Shown here: positions 31,440 to 44,160 of the stretch, piece after piece
Position numbering within the stretch: the stretch's first letter is position 1
How the letters are laid out: the number at the start of each line of letters is the position of its first letter
NCBI RefSeq assembly: GCF_026745355.1
Contig: NC_079209.1
Coordinates: forward strand, 5,833,507-5,897,506
DNA: 64,000 nt
Reading direction: 5' to 3'
From: Beta vulgaris subsp. vulgaris
Lineage: Eukaryota > Streptophyta > Magnoliopsida > Caryophyllales > Amaranthaceae
The notes under the pieces: model-generated
Database searches by the model: none
Seen by the model: the letters and a program-made list of their open reading frames with translations, nothing else
Told to the model about the DNA's origin: nothing
Position numbers and translations under genes: made by a program

Positions 31440-32474
31440 TAATAACATCTCACTTTAAGCTTTGACTCCCTCACTCCTTCCTACTACAGTACTACTACTT
31501 CCTTTCTTCATTCTCTCACACACTCTCTTTACTTTCTCTCTCCTCCCAAAATTATACTCCCCTTTCTCTCTCTCTCTCTCTGCAACAAACAACTCTATTG
31601 TGTAAATTGTGATCCTTTTCTCAGGTGAGTAGTGAAGTTTCATGTCATGTTATTTCCAGAAAATGGATCTCTTATTTCAAGATCTGTCCTTTTCTCTGTA
31701 TTTTATTTAATTTCATTAGCTAATCTGCATTTTCTTCTGCTTCATTCAATTTGGGATCCCTTTCTTCTACTTGGGTTGTTGGGTTTCCTCCTTTATTCCT
31801 CATTTTAACCTGCTTTTTAGTTTATACTTTCCTGATTTCATTCAAGTTTTGATTTTTTTATTTTTATTTTTGATTCTTGTAAATGTTGTATCTGGGTGCA
31901 TCACTAATTATATTCATGCTTTGCTGGGTTTTTTTTTTAAATTCCTGTACAAATTCTACTGCTTTTTACTATTTTGTTGCTTATTACTTTAAAACCCTCC
32001 CAAAAAGAATGATATTGTCATCAGGGTTTGGATGGAAATTGAAAATGTCTGGTTAATTTCTCTTCTTTCTACTAAAGATGTTGTATGTGACTTGGGTTTT
32101 AATGAATTCAGGTATCAAAACTTGATGTAATTTGTTCTTAGAAAAAGAAAACTAGTTGGTGCTTCAAAGATAGGATCTTTATCTTTTTAGTTGTTGTGCA
32201 TTTCATTCATGTATTGTTACACCTTAGAAGTGTTATTATATTGCACCCTGAATCACCTTTTTAAAGTCTAAGCATCACAGGCTGTATTTATTTTTTTAAT
32301 CTTGTTTCATTATATGTTGTTCTCACAAATTTCATGCTTTGCAGTTTATTAACTGGGCTAGAAAACTTGGTGAGAATGGGAGGTAGTACTGTCACTTTGG
32401 GAAAAAGTGCTGATGGCGAATTCGGGCACAGGTGTATACTATCACTTTGATGCTTGTAATCTTAGTTTCTTCCT
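31440..32474 (+). promoter_or_regulatory. D6PK-like 5' leader: CT-rich UTR, UTR intron and uORF
   Basis: A CT-rich stretch (31455-31620) looks like a 5'UTR exon and ends CTCAG at 31624 followed by GTGAG. The next acceptor-like end is TTTGCAG at 32344, giving a probable 720-bp leader intron. The second leader exon holds a 24-codon upstream ORF (32376-32450), which ends 24 bp before the main ATG. Confidence 0.55.
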
Positions 32475-35400
32475 ATGGCTTCCAATAATGGTACTAAAGC
32501 TCAGTCTGAACAGCAACAACATCGAGTAGGACGTGGTGGTTTTAATTCACAAGTTTCTGCCTCAAGCAAATCGAAACTTGAATTTGCTGAGCATTTTGCA
32601 CAATCGGTACAGATTAATTCAAAGCAGGCTGATGGTGGACGTTTTCACAGTAATAAGTGTAAATCGATTGACGAAAATGCATTACCCAACTCCGTGCTCA
32701 ATATGCCTAATGCAGCATCTTCTTTGTCTGGTGCTGAACCATCTTCAACAGGCATAGATCCTCTTGAGAATGAGGCCAGATTTTTGGAGGATATTTCCAC
32801 TGATCAAGAGAAGAAAACATCAGAGTATGGAAGCGTTAAAGACAGTTCAGTGTCTGCCAAATTTAGTGATGGAACCAGCAGTCTTGCTAAGACAAGTGGA
32901 AGTGCCAAGACAAGTGGTCGGCTTGATTTTGCTGAAAGCGGCAAGAGTAGTTTATGCAGAGGAAGCACTAGCACTGATGTCAGTGACGAGAGCAGCTGCA
33001 GCAGCTTTAGTAGCAGCATAAGCAAGCCCCACAAAGGAAATGATTTGAGATGGGAAGCTATTCAAGTAATTCGTGCGAGGGATGGAGTCTTGGGGTTGAG
33101 CCACTTTAGACTGCTCAAAAGATTGGGATGCGGGGATATAGGTAGCGTCTACCTTGCTGAGTTGAGTGGAACTAAGTGCTACTTTGCTATGAAGGTCATG
33201 GACAAAGCATCTTTGGCCAGTCGCAAGAAGTTGCTTCGCGCGCAGACAGAGAGAGAGATTCTGCAATCTTTGGATCACCCTTTCCTTCCTACTCTGTATA
33301 GCCACTTTGAGACCGATAAATTCTCATGCTTGGTGATGGAATTCTGCCCAGGTGGAGATTTGCACACTCTTAGGCAGAGGCAGCCAGGGAAATTTTTTAC
33401 TGAACAAGCAGTAAAGTAAGATTATCTATACTCAAGTACTCTTAATTAAATATATGGTATCCTATTCTTGTTTACTGCTCTGTTTATCTATCTGTCCATC
33501 TATCTTCATATGAATACTGAGCGTTTGAGATGTTCTCAATGCTGTAATCTTTGCTAGGACTGATTAGAATCTCTACCTGACATGTCATCGTGCACCTAAA
33601 TGTCTGACTGAGCTTATTTAAAGGCATCTAAACTTAAACTCATTCCAGAATCTTAGACACCTGCCTCATTGAGCTTTCTTAGGACCTTCTTAAAAGGTAG
33701 GAGCTGTGCTTTAATATGGAGGAGCCGAGAGATGGGACGTGTAATGTGTTGTGCAGCATCAGTGTTGGAGTGCAGGAGGCTATTGAAGATGGCCTTTAAT
33801 TGGAACCAGGTAAGAGATCGAGTGCAGAAGGGCCTTGGGTGCAGAGGTTGCTGTCGCTTGGTGGTCAGTGTGGAATCTGTAATAGGAGTTGAGTTCCTTA
33901 GCTAGGCTGGCAATAGCATCGAGGTGATATGCCCTTGGGGTTTTGGGCTCGGTATGGTGTGCATGCAGCGTGTTGCTTGCGGTCTGTTATTTTAGGTTGC
34001 TCAGTTTTTCTCATCTCCCTACCTGCTCCTGTCTATAGCATGCAGAGATACTAATTTAGAGAATTGGAGAATACCATTTCTGTCTCAAGTATTCTTTGGT
34101 AGTCAAAAAAAATTTTAACATAACTTTTACTTTTAACTTGTAATGTGCAAAAGAACAGGCTTTTACATTAGGTGTCTCCATTTTTTATCTTATCAATGAT
34201 GGCTGCTCATTAGTGAGCATATTTATTGAAATGCTATCATTTACAAATAATGTGTTAAGATAAATTTTACACGGGTAATTTCACATGGTATTACTTTTTT
34301 GGATATATTAATGGTGAAAGCTGGTAAGGTTTGATGACTGAAAATCTAATGTTGCCTTTCAATTTGATGGAGGTCGCAAAAAACTCTCAGTCTATAGTTC
34401 AGTCCACACTCTGCTGTCATATATTTTGTGTGCTGCAAGGGTGCAAACTGCAGAGGATGGCGATTTCATGCTACTGGCATCTATGCTTTAATTGGATTTT
34501 TCTATGGTGTTCCAGTAACGAACTGTGCAAATTTTTGAGAGGTTTGCTTGATCAATTTCAGCTGAAGAGGCTGAACTAATTAAGATATTTGTTCTTGAAT
34601 TCTTGAGCTTTGCATGGCAACTTAAGATATTTATGGCTCCAATCTTGTTCTCAATTGACTTATAAATCTTTCACAGGGTCATTGTAAAAGTGCAAGGAAT
34701 ACCACTAGAATTGTATACTACACGTTCAGACTATGAAAGGGGTTGACCCTCATATTGTAATCCATGGGCTGATAGAATATTAGATTTTGCTGTGAGATCT
34801 ACATCTACCAAACTGACTAGCCCGTTATTCCTATCTACTGTTGCAGATTTTACGTAGCAGAAGTTCTTTTAGCGATGGAGTATCTTCACATGCTTGGTAT
34901 AGTCTATCGTGACCTTAAACCCGAGAACGTGCTTGTGAGAGATGATGGGCATATAATGCTCTCAGACTTTGATCTTTCCCTTCGTTGTGCTGTCAGTCCA
35001 ACACTAGTGAAGTCTTCCTCGAATGAGACAGAGCCATTACGAAGGGAATCTGTATACTGTGTCCAGCCTGCTTGTATTGAGCCTTCTTGCATCCAGCCAT
35101 CATGTGTTGCTCCCACAACATGCTTTTCACCACGTTTCTTCGGTAGCAGGTCCAAGAAAGAGAGAAAGGCCAAACATGATGTTGGAAACCAAGTGAATCC
35201 ATTGCCTGAGCTGATGGCGGAGCCAACAAATGCAAGGTCGATGTCTTTTGTTGGGACCCATGAGTACTTGGCGCCCGAAATTATCAAGGGTGAAGGTCAT
35301 GGAAGTGCAGTTGACTGGTGGACGTTTGGGATCTTTCTTTATGAGCTATTATTCGGTAGAACTCCTTTCAAGGGATCAGGGAATCGTGCCACTCTGTTCA

Positions 35401-35720
35401 ATGTTGTGGGGCAACCACTGCGGTTTCCTGAATCCCCATCTGTAAGTTTTGGAGCTAGGGATCTAATAAAGGGGCTGCTTGTGAAAGAACCGCAACATAG
35501 ATTGGCTTACAAAAGAGGGGCAACAGAGATTAAGCAACATCCATTCTTCGAAGGTGTGAACTGGGCGCTAATACGGTGTGCTACACCTCCTGAGATACCA
35601 AAGCCTGTTGTCATTGAAAAGACAGCAGCTCCCCCTACCTCTAATGAAAAAGCTGCCGTCGCAATGGGGGTACCTGATCACAAGGGTTCTGACAATTACC
35701 TTGAGTTTGACTTCTTCTGA
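32475..35720 (+). CDS. D6PKL: AGCVIII serine/threonine protein kinase, D6PK-like
   Basis: Plant AGC kinase of the group that phosphorylates PIN auxin exporters at the plasma membrane. Two exons, 32475-33415 and 34847-35720, joined inside a lysine codon, give 604 residues. The first ~190 residues are Ser-rich and disordered. The kinase domain has glycine loop [10 protein letters not shown] (about 217-226), AMK lysine (about 240) and catalytic YRDLKPEN (about 333). It has DFD instead of DFG (about 354), the AGCVIII hallmark. A long insertion with repeated Cys-Ile-x-Pro-Ser motifs and a basic patch ([11 protein letters not shown]) precedes [12 protein letters not shown]. The protein ends in LEFDFF, a PIF-type hydrophobic motif expected to bind PDK1. 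The single intron after FFTEQAVK is typical. Family assignment is firm; the exact member is not. The position of the start relies on the first in-frame ATG. Confidence 0.9.
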
Positions 35721-36866
35721 GGCGGCAATCTTTGTTCCTAATTTTTTCTAATATATATGTTTCGCACTCTGCCGAGTAGGAGAATTGTTGCCAAAAGTTT
35801 CGATCCTTATATTTATTTGGTGAGCACAAGTTCGGAAGAAAAAGTGAGGGAGTCGGAGTGTCCTGTGCTCACTGATGCATTGCTGAGGAGGCAGAAGCAG
35901 ATGTGGTCACCGATTTTGCGTTGTAACTGTTTGTTTCCTGGTTATGTATGTACTCCTATGTTTGTATTTATGGTCAGTGGTGGGTGTGGGTTAAACTCTC
36001 CAAACACTTTAAGAGATGTCAAATGTATATGCATCTTGAGATGTGCTCCATTTATCGTTTTACCACAATTGTTGCAAGTACCTCCTATTTATTTCACTTA
36101 TTGTGGCAGAAATACCAAAATTTGCTCTTCCTTCTCTTCCTTCTCCATCAACATACTTTACATATATTTCAAGGATTAATACTTTAACTTAGCTGGATAA
36201 TATTCTTCTTCTCTTAGTTTAATTCAAAGTCAAAACTTTCTTTATTCTTTTTTTATGGTTGCATTAGTTCAAATTCTAGGTTACTTTCTTTACTCTTTAG
36301 GCTCTTTTTATAGAAAAACAAAATATAACTGTAGTTAGTATCTCTTTTTAATTATTTCGAAAAGCCGAAAAATAAGTGCATATAAAAAGTGTTAATAAAC
36401 TTTAACCAACAATATAATTGCACATGCCAAAGGATCTAAATCCTGCTGGCTGCAGCCTGCAAGGCAAGGGTGAGTGAATGTGCATGATTAAGGACTAAAG
36501 TAACACAATGCTGAATTCATAAAGGGTAGTGACTCATGATTAGAGTACATCAATTCAAGGGAGTATCTTTATGTTTTTTAAGGTGTATCTTTACAAGAGT
36601 AAGATATACATACATTATATCTCACTCTAATACACTAATTAATAAATACTAAGTACTTGTATATATTATAATTAGTTAATTACACGATGTTTGTCGGATT
36701 AAGTGTCTCCTTAGTCCTTGATGGGATTATTTTATATACGATGTGAGTAATAGTACAGATATACACCTTAAAAGGTGGAGTGCAGTGTCTAGTGAGGTTG
36801 CAAAAATTATTTACAAGTCACTGTTAACGTTGGGAATACAAGATAAAACTATAAAAAGGTGGTAAT
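35721..36866. other. D6PK-like 3'UTR and convergent intergenic region
   Basis: The 3'UTR probably covers the first few hundred bases. No gene or element is recognised; the open frames at 35757-36187 are chance. It separates the plus-strand kinase from the minus-strand tRNA and USP gene. Confidence 0.55.
36853..36857 (-). terminator. Pol III terminator of tRNA-Phe
   Basis: Five T's on the minus strand, 9 nt after the mature tRNA end. Confidence 0.7.
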
Positions 36867-36890
36867 GCGGTGAGCGTGGATCGAACACGC

Positions 36891-36933
<43 letters not shown>

Positions 36934-36938
36934 CCCGC
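36867..36938 (-). tRNA. tRNA-Phe (GAA anticodon)
   Basis: 72 nt on the minus strand. The acceptor stem GCGGGGA pairs with the 3' arm. Box A is TAGCTCAGTTGG, the anticodon loop ACTGAAGAT has GAA, and box B is GTTCGATCC. All four arms fold normally, there is no intron and CCA is not encoded, as in nuclear plant tRNA genes. It starts 42 bp after the stop codon of the same-strand USP gene. Confidence 0.96.
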
Positions 36939-36980
36939 TTGTTGCATTCTTAGTTGATTCCCTGTACAAGGGGTCCTAAG

Positions 36981-38473
36981 TTAAAATTTGAAGCAACAAG
37001 AGGAGGACATGTTGGATGTAGGCTTCTCATCATATTGATGTCGGGGTCCAGTAGCAGCAGCAGCGGTTGCAGTAGCAGTAGTAGTAGCAGCAGCAGTGGC
37101 CGCAGTAGGCGAAGAAGCAGGAGAAGTAGAATGCAACTGATGATGATCTGCAATACAATACTCAGACATGTTTAATTGCTTGCCTTGACAGATGATTTTA
37201 AGGTCACACCCTTCAGGAATGCTTTGCCTTATCTGATCTGCTACTGTTGCACTTCCTTTTCCTGCTTTCAGTTTCCTGTTCCATCACCATCTATCATTCT
37301 TAACTTTCATTCTTTAACTTTTGGTTTAAAACTTAACATCATTACTTAATCAGTATTACCTCAAATTGGACTTGGAGATTCCTATAACCAGATGGCGAAT
37401 GTTAAGGACAGAAATCAGCTCCAGGATAGCATTTGCCACTGAATCACTTTCTATCAGTACAGTCTCTACCTGCACCTGTTTGTTTGGGTTTAATTGTTTT
37501 AATTTACAAGAACATGAATCACATTTTACAGACCGCGAGTTATTAATGAAGATATATATGAAGTAGAATTACCACTTACCAGATGTGAAGTGCACTTATC
37601 AACGTATTTGGTAAGTAGTGTTCGCCTCTTCCTGGTGTCCTCCGCCAAGTAACTCTCCACCAAGTCGGGACTCACTTGACTCTTTAACACCACTCCTCCT
37701 CCAACTGCAGCCTTGAAGTTATTAGCAACATGTATAGTATCATATGCCCACCAAATTCCCAACATACAAGTATTTATGTACATATAGTATTGCCACCAAT
37801 TAACTCCCCAGCATACAAGTATTCCAGTTTTCCTTTCATTGTGTTAGTTTCAATCAATATATGCAACATAGTTTTTTAGCAAAATGATTGTGCAGCAGCT
37901 ATTAGATTAAGATTTTTATTGTAAATGTATATAAAGAATAGGAAGAAGGCGGTAACAGAGGTACTTACAAGGGCTGGGTATGAATTTAAGGTCAGGGAAG
38001 ATATGAATGAGATATACAACAGTATTCCCATGATGCACAAAATTCTTTAAGGTCCATACAAGTGCATCCATGCTTGATTCACTCTTCCCTACTGCAACAT
38101 ACACCACATCATCTGATGACCTTCCACTATTATTGTAGATATCAATAGAGAACAAACTTGTTGTATTGTTCTCTATACCGCCTTCACTGATAGGAGTCAA
38201 CAGCTGCCTACCTGATTTCCCAGTGTGATTCATATTACGACGATGTAATGATGAAGATGATGATGATGAAAGGAGAAGCTCTTCATCTTCCTCCATAATC
38301 TCTATGATCTCACTAGCAGCATGAACATGATTGTTGCTCATTTGAGAGTAGTTATAATGATGATGGTCAACTGATGCATCCCTGATGCAGGCTGTTGCTG
38401 TACTGCCGTTGGATTCTTCATCGATTTCGTCGATATAATGGTTATTTGAGGATGATATGCTTGTGATTTCCAT
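36981..38473 (-). CDS. Universal stress protein (USP) domain protein
   Basis: Four exons on the minus strand: 37969-38473, 37580-37704, 37360-37469 and 36981-37275. All join in phase with GT-AG borders to 344 residues. Residues 1-110 are low-complexity (acidic, Ser- and His-rich). Then comes the USP alpha/beta fold: VYVAVGKSESSMDALVWTL (first strand and helix), VVYLIHIFPDLK, a long linker with SYLAEDTRKRRTLLTKYVDKC, and the late strand LVIGISKSNLR leading to the GKGSATVADQI region that replaces the usual nucleotide loop. The tail is an Ala/Thr-rich repeat coded by trinucleotide runs, ending MSSSCCFKF with two cysteines. Such USP domains stand alone or head U-box E3 kinases; here no kinase or U-box follows. 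An upstream in-frame ATG at 38542 would add 23 residues. Stress or signalling role is only inferred. Confidence 0.85.
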
Positions 38474-40156
38474 AGATAAAAGAATGGAGGTTACTAATTC
38501 TCTGTTCAAAACTTCAAACTTATGATGTATGATGGTGTTCACTCTGATCTGTTGCCCTGAATTCTTGGCTTAGCCCCTATTATTAATGTGGGAATGTCCT
38601 CAAAATTTAATCTCTTCTACAACAAATTATATATACATACTTACAAGTCTCAACTATTGCTTTAGTTAGCTTTGGAATAGTCTTCTTCTACCTTCACTTT
38701 CAATATCAACTATCAACTAATTCTAGTACTATTATTCATCCCAACGACTAATTGTTAAAAGACAAAATAGAGCTCTTGCTTCTACCAATAATCATAATAT
38801 TTTTTTGTCCACATAACATTTTATGTGTGCCACTTCTATATAATGGTTGCGCACCGTTTCATGGAGGCTAATTTGGCTGCGGATTTCATGGCTCATGAAG
38901 GTCACGGAGCTAGCAATCTCATCTACAAGTTTCCTTCTTACTCTTTTGATTTCTCTCTTGTTATCCGTAAGGATGTCTTAGGCTGACCTCCAGGTTCCAG
39001 ATTAAGGGTTCTGTCCTAGTTTTCTTTTCGGTATAAAAAAAAAGAAAAGTACTATGGTCCATGTCCATGGTCCATGCATAAGATGCCAGGCCTAAACCAT
39101 CCTACCACTTTCTGACCTTAGCTTAAGTCGACACTTTTTTGCATTATTACACCTAAAACGTAAAACCTTAGTCCTCCAACCTTTTCTAAGAAAGATCAGA
39201 TCCTCACTTATTTTATTACTTGACGTAAGCTAATGTTAACTTTAACCTCTTGTTCCTATACAAAAATGGTTCTTAATTTGCTTTGCATTCTAAGTTTTAT
39301 CTTGAAAAAGCGTAGCATAATATAGTCCAATCTTCCTCTAGTCTCACGGATAGCTAGTAGTTTAAATTGAAAAAATATTCTCTCCTAACTGTTATGTAGA
39401 CAACAAAGGTAAAAGGATTTACAAACCTTTATCAAACAATCATAGGACATTTTTATGATGGTCATAATAAATGTGCTTATAAAAAAAATTAAAAATCTAA
39501 TGAATTAGAATGATTTTAAACACACACTCCAAAATCTAGGATCATTTTGAACTACTAGTTTTCTAATATGGTCACTATGATAATAAATATGACCATAAAA
39601 TGTAACCCGTTTAACCGATTAGGTTGGTTTTGAGCCCACGCTCTAAATTAAAAATCATTTTAGATCATTAAATTTTCATGATCATATTTATTCATGGCCA
39701 CTTTAGAATTTCCAATTATAATACTATATGGGTTTATATTTAGCTTTGTTGTATACTAATATACATAAACGACTTTGTTAGGGAAATAAACCAAGTCTTA
39801 AAATTTGTGGTAATGGTGAAAAACTGAAGAAGAAAAGTCGAGCAGCATAAGGGTTAAGCAGTTGTCACAATCTGTAATCTGCATGTCAAAGTTGGAAAAA
39901 GGGAATATGCGAATACGTGAGAGAATCACGGAGACTTTTGGTAAGCAACTCTGTCATTGATAACTACGTTTAATTGTCTCCTTAAAAAACTGCTTTTTTG
40001 GTGTTCCTACTCTTTAATTGTCACGAGGACTACTGCTTACTATTTGATTATTTGCTTCTATTAGTCTATTAGATACTCATACTGTTAGTCCCTTACCTTC
40101 TCTTGCCTACCTATTTCATTTGTGGTATGTAGTACTCCCTTTGTTCTTATATTCCC
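38474..40156. other. USP upstream region and intergenic DNA
   Basis: Contains the likely USP promoter, a truncated LINE (38852-39049) and, at 39430-39720, short related stretches around CATAATAAATATGACC-type sequence that look like a decayed repeat. No gene is seen. Confidence 0.5.
38852..39049 (+). mobile_element. 5'-truncated LINE 3' end (RNase H tail)
   Basis: The open frame HRFMEANLAADFMAHEGH matches the end of the RNase H domain of plant L1-like LINEs (the EAN-x3-DxxA-x2-GH pattern). It runs to a stop at 38984-38986, followed by a short 3'UTR with the usual GTCCTAGTTTTCTTTTCG-like end and an A-rich tail (about 39033-39048). No target duplication is certain. Confidence 0.65.
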
Positions 40157-40440
40157 TGTTGAGTTACTATGGATTTTGATAATTACAAACTAAAATAATA
40201 ACTAATAAGGTTTATAAATTTGATGTGTGCAAGGTTCATTAATTAATAATGGTGTTTTATAAAGATAATAAGTGAAGTTCCTGAATTGGATCTCCAAAAG
40301 AAGAACGAAGTTCTTGAATTGGAACTTTGGAAATGTTCCTTTGAATAATGGAATTGTTCCTACGAAACTATATTAGTGGAACTGGTATAGGAAACAAGTT
40401 GTCTAAACGAGTTCCACAAGTTGAGTAATGTGTTGTATTC
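40157..40440 (+). repeat. Possible left part of a Copia LTR, interrupted by the MULE
   Basis: Starts TGTTGAGTTACTATGG, a common Copia LTR start, and is rich in GTTCC/GGAAC inverted pairs. Similar GTTCCTAG motifs continue after the MULE (60180-60250 and 60680-60710), upstream of Copia integrase. The identity is inferred from this context. Confidence 0.4.
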
Positions 40441-40980
40441 GAGTTAAGCAAACAAGAAGGACCCCAAGTTTGCAGTTTTTCACCCTTTGGGACCTATCCT
40501 TTTTTTATGCATCATTTGGGACCTGGGTTAGGGAATCCGGTAACTTAACCAGACTTTAACCACGCCGGAGGTATAATAATAATAATAAAAAAAGCATTAA
40601 ATATTCAGTAAAATCCAAAAAAGTAACCGTTACTTCATTCAATGCATAAATACATGGGTTCCATGGAACATGGAACAAATGAACCAGTTTTCTTCATCCA
40701 AAAAAAGCAAAAACACCATGTTAATTCTTCCCAAAAAAAACTGTATAATCTATAACCAAAAAAAAAAAAACGACAATTCAGTTCAGGAACTCCATTGCAG
40801 CATCTCTTAATTAGTATTGGCAGTCCTGCAGTGAAGAAGATGAATCACAGTCAAGTATTATGCTACTGTGCTAAGGTTGCCAAAAAAAGGGTGTCAAAAA
40901 CACTCAGAAATCCATTCATGAGGTTTTATATTTGTGAGAATTTTAGAACAAGACATGGGTGTGAGTTCTTTCAATGGATT

Positions 40981-41580
40981 ATGCTGATTGTGTGATAAAC
41001 CATTGAATACATATAAACATAAATGATGCACACATGAACAATCTTAAGCATGATACTACACTATGTTACATCCTTTAACCTTTAATCTTTAATCTTTATT
41101 TGGCATCGAACGGGCACCGTCATCTTACTAGAATCATACGGGCTACTGAATCCTTAATAGACACTAGGTCTATTAGATGAAATGCAAATACGGTTTTGTT
41201 CCGTCTCACCCATCACCTTAGTATGCATACCCCCAAGATCGAACGGAACCTTCCGCCTACTTGAGTGTCAAAAATATAAGGACACTACTGTCGTCACAGT
41301 AGGCCTGCGTAGGAGCGTAGGACAAGTCCCACACTCCCCCCATTGTTCATCACTTGTAGGGAGTCCAGCTACAAGATATTGCCATAATTCATTTTAATAT
41401 TAACTATTCATTTCATAACAACATATAGTCATTTACCTGTTTTCTTAGTTACAATGCTCAAATCGTATCTCTTGTAACACTCTTGTTACACTATGGATAC
41501 GTAAAATCATTTACCTGTCCTCTTAGTTACAATGCTCGAATCATATCTCTTGTAACAACCTTGTTACACTATGGATAGAC
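40981..41580 (-). repeat. Inverted fragment of the Tekay LTR
   Basis: This 600-bp stretch is the reverse complement of about 46050-46560 of the 3' LTR. The shared blocks include GGCATCGAACGGGCACCGTC and GATCGAACGGAACCTTCCGC. It contains an extra 78-bp tandem duplication (41430-41578), single in the other copy. Confidence 0.88.
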
Positions 41581-41584
41581 TAGA

Positions 41585-44160
41585 GTTTTTTTGCACGCGA
41601 TGTTGATCATGATATACCTAAGACTGCCTTTCGAACCAGATATGGCCACTATGAGTTTACGGTTATGCCTTTTGGGTTAACCAATGCACCTGCAGTTTTC
41701 ATGGACCTTATGAATAGAATTTTCCGACCCTACCTCGACAAATTCGTCGTGGTATTCATAGACGAATCCTGATCTATTCTAAGAACAAGGAGGAACATGA
41801 GGATACTTGAGAGTCATTTTACAGGCACTCAGGGACAACCAACTCTATGCAAGTTTTCGAAATGTGAATTTTGGTTGGAAGGGTGTCATTTTTGGGTCAT
41901 TTTATCTCTAAGGAGGGTGTATCAGTAGATCCTGCGAAGATCAAAGCCGTGAGTGAATGGCCTACCCCAAAGAATGTCACGGATATAAGAAGTTTCTTGG
42001 GTTTAGCCGGTTACTATAGGAGATTTGTGAAAGACTTCTCCAAATAGCAAAACCTATGACAAACCTGATGAAGAAGGATTGTAGGTTTACCTGGAATGAG
42101 GACAGTGAGAAGGCCTTTCAAACGCTCAAAGACAGGTTAACCTCAGCCCCTGTCCTAACCTTGCCTAACGGGAACGAAGGATATGATGTGTATAGTGATG
42201 CATCCAAAAATGGGTTGGGTTGTGTTCTGATGCAAAAGGGAAGGTTATAGCTTATGCGTCCCGACAGTTGAAGCCATATGAAGTCAATTACCCAACACAT
42301 GACTAGAATTGGCCGCCATAGTATTTGCACTCAAAATCTGGAGACACTACCTCTACGGGGTAACCTGCCGTATCTTCACTGATCACAAAAGCCTTAAATA
42401 CTCTTCACCCAGAAGACCTCAACATGGACAGCGCAGATGGTTAGAGCTCATCAAGGATATGACTTAGACATCCAATACCATGAGGGTAAAGCCAACGTTG
42501 TTGCTGATGCGTTAAGTCGCAAGTCTAGCCATAGCCTGAATACATTAGTCGTTGCCGACAAACTTTGTGAGGAATTCTCTAGACTTCAGATAGAAGTTGT
42601 TCATGAAGGGGAGGTAGAAAGATTGCTGAGTGCCCTAACCATCGAACCCAACTTCCTAGATGAGATAAGAGCGAGTCAACCTGGGGATGTGAAGCTTGAG
42701 CGAGTCAAGGCAAAGCTTAAGGAGGGCAAAGCAGAGGGGTTTGCGATCCATGAGGATGGAAGCATACGATATAAGGGTAGGTGGTGCGTGCCACAAAAGT
42801 GTGAAGAGTTGAAACAGAAGATAATGAGTGAGGGTCATAACACGACGTATTCCGTCCACCCAGGGGGAGATAAGTTGTATAAGGACCTTAAGAAGATGTT
42901 TTGGTGGCCTGGTATGAAGAGAGCAGTAGCTGAGTTTGTTTCCAAATGCTCAGTGCCAGAAAGTCAAAAGTGAACACAAGAGACCTCAAGGAAAGATTCA
43001 ACCCTTAGACATTCCGACATGGAAATGGGATTCGATATCCATGGACTTCGTTGTCGCCTTACCTAGGAGTCGGGGAGGCAATAACACCATTTGGGTGATA
43101 GTGGACAGACTAACCAAGACAGCAAGGTTCATACCTATGAAGGATACGTGGAGTATGGAAGCCTTAGCCAAGGCTTATGTGAAAAATGTCATTCGATTGC
43201 ATGGAGTACCCACAAGTATAGTATCAGATCGAGACTCTTGATTCCTTCGAATTTCTGGAAAAAGGTCCAGGAAGCATTTGGTAGTGAGCTATTAATGAGT
43301 ACAGCCTTTCACCCAGCTACCGATGGTCAAACCGAACAAACTATTCAGACCTTAGAGGACATGTTGCGAGCATGTGCTTTAGAATACCAAGGGTCATGGG
43401 AAGACCATTTGGACCTCATAGAATTCTCATACAACAACAGCTACCATGCTAGTATTAAGATGGCACCATTTGAAGCATTGTACGGGAGAAAGTGTCGTAG
43501 CCCTTTGTGTTGGAACGACATCAGTGAGACTGTAGTGTTAGGACCTGAGATGATTCAGGAGACAGTGGATCAAGTGCGAGTCATTCAAGAAAAGATTAAG
43601 GCTGCACAGGACAGGCAAAAATCCTATGCGGACCAGAAGCGAAGGGATGAAAATTTCGAAGTTGGGGAAAAAGTATTGCTTAAGGTGTCCCAATGAAAGG
43701 AGTGATGCGATTTGGGAAAAAGGGGAAGCTAAGCCCTAAGTTCATAGGACCCTATGAGATACTGGCGAGGGTAGGGAAAGTTGCTTATCGCCTGGATTTG
43801 CCCAACGACTTAGAAAGGGTCCATAACGTGTTTCACGTATCCCAACTCCGGAGATACGTACCTGATGCGTCACATGTCCTTGAACCTGAAAACGTCGAGA
43901 TAGACGAAACTTTGTCCTATGAGGAGAAACCTGTCCAGATCCTAGACCGCAAAGTGCGGAGTACGAGGAATAAGGACGTCAGAATTGTCAAAGTGTTGTG
44001 GAGAAATCAAACTACCGAGGAAGCCACATGGGAAGCCGAAGATGCAATGCGTCTGAAGTACCCTGAGCTTTTCCAAGAGGTACGTGAGTTACGGGGACGT
44101 AACTTTTCTTTTAAGGGGGAAGAATGCGATAGAATTTCGCGCTTTCACCCTAAAGTATGT
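41585..44160 (+). pseudogene. Tekay pol remnant: RT (partial), RNase H, integrase, chromodomain
   Basis: RT from [17 protein letters not shown] (about 41640-41690), with the active-site block VVFIDE where a second Asp would be expected. RNase [12 protein letters not shown] (about 42190). Integrase: zinc-finger part HPGGDKLYKDLKKMFWWPGM (about 42858), core [13 protein letters not shown] (about 43093) and HPATDGQTEQTIQ (about 43310). The GPY-type motif KFIGPYEIL (about 43740) and a chromodomain ([19 protein letters not shown], then WEAEDAM, about 43940-44045) define the chromovirus. Several frame changes and stops are spread over the length. It is inactive. Confidence 0.87.

Noticed and set aside
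33420..34846. Extra exon or small gene in the D6PK-like intron (for example 33669-33905 or 34331-34579)
   Set aside because: The two kinase exons join perfectly without it, and these frames lack any family likeness.
36950..37175. Open frames across the trinucleotide repeat on both strands
   Set aside because: They are shadows of the USP last exon, whose minus-strand frame joins in phase with the upstream exons.
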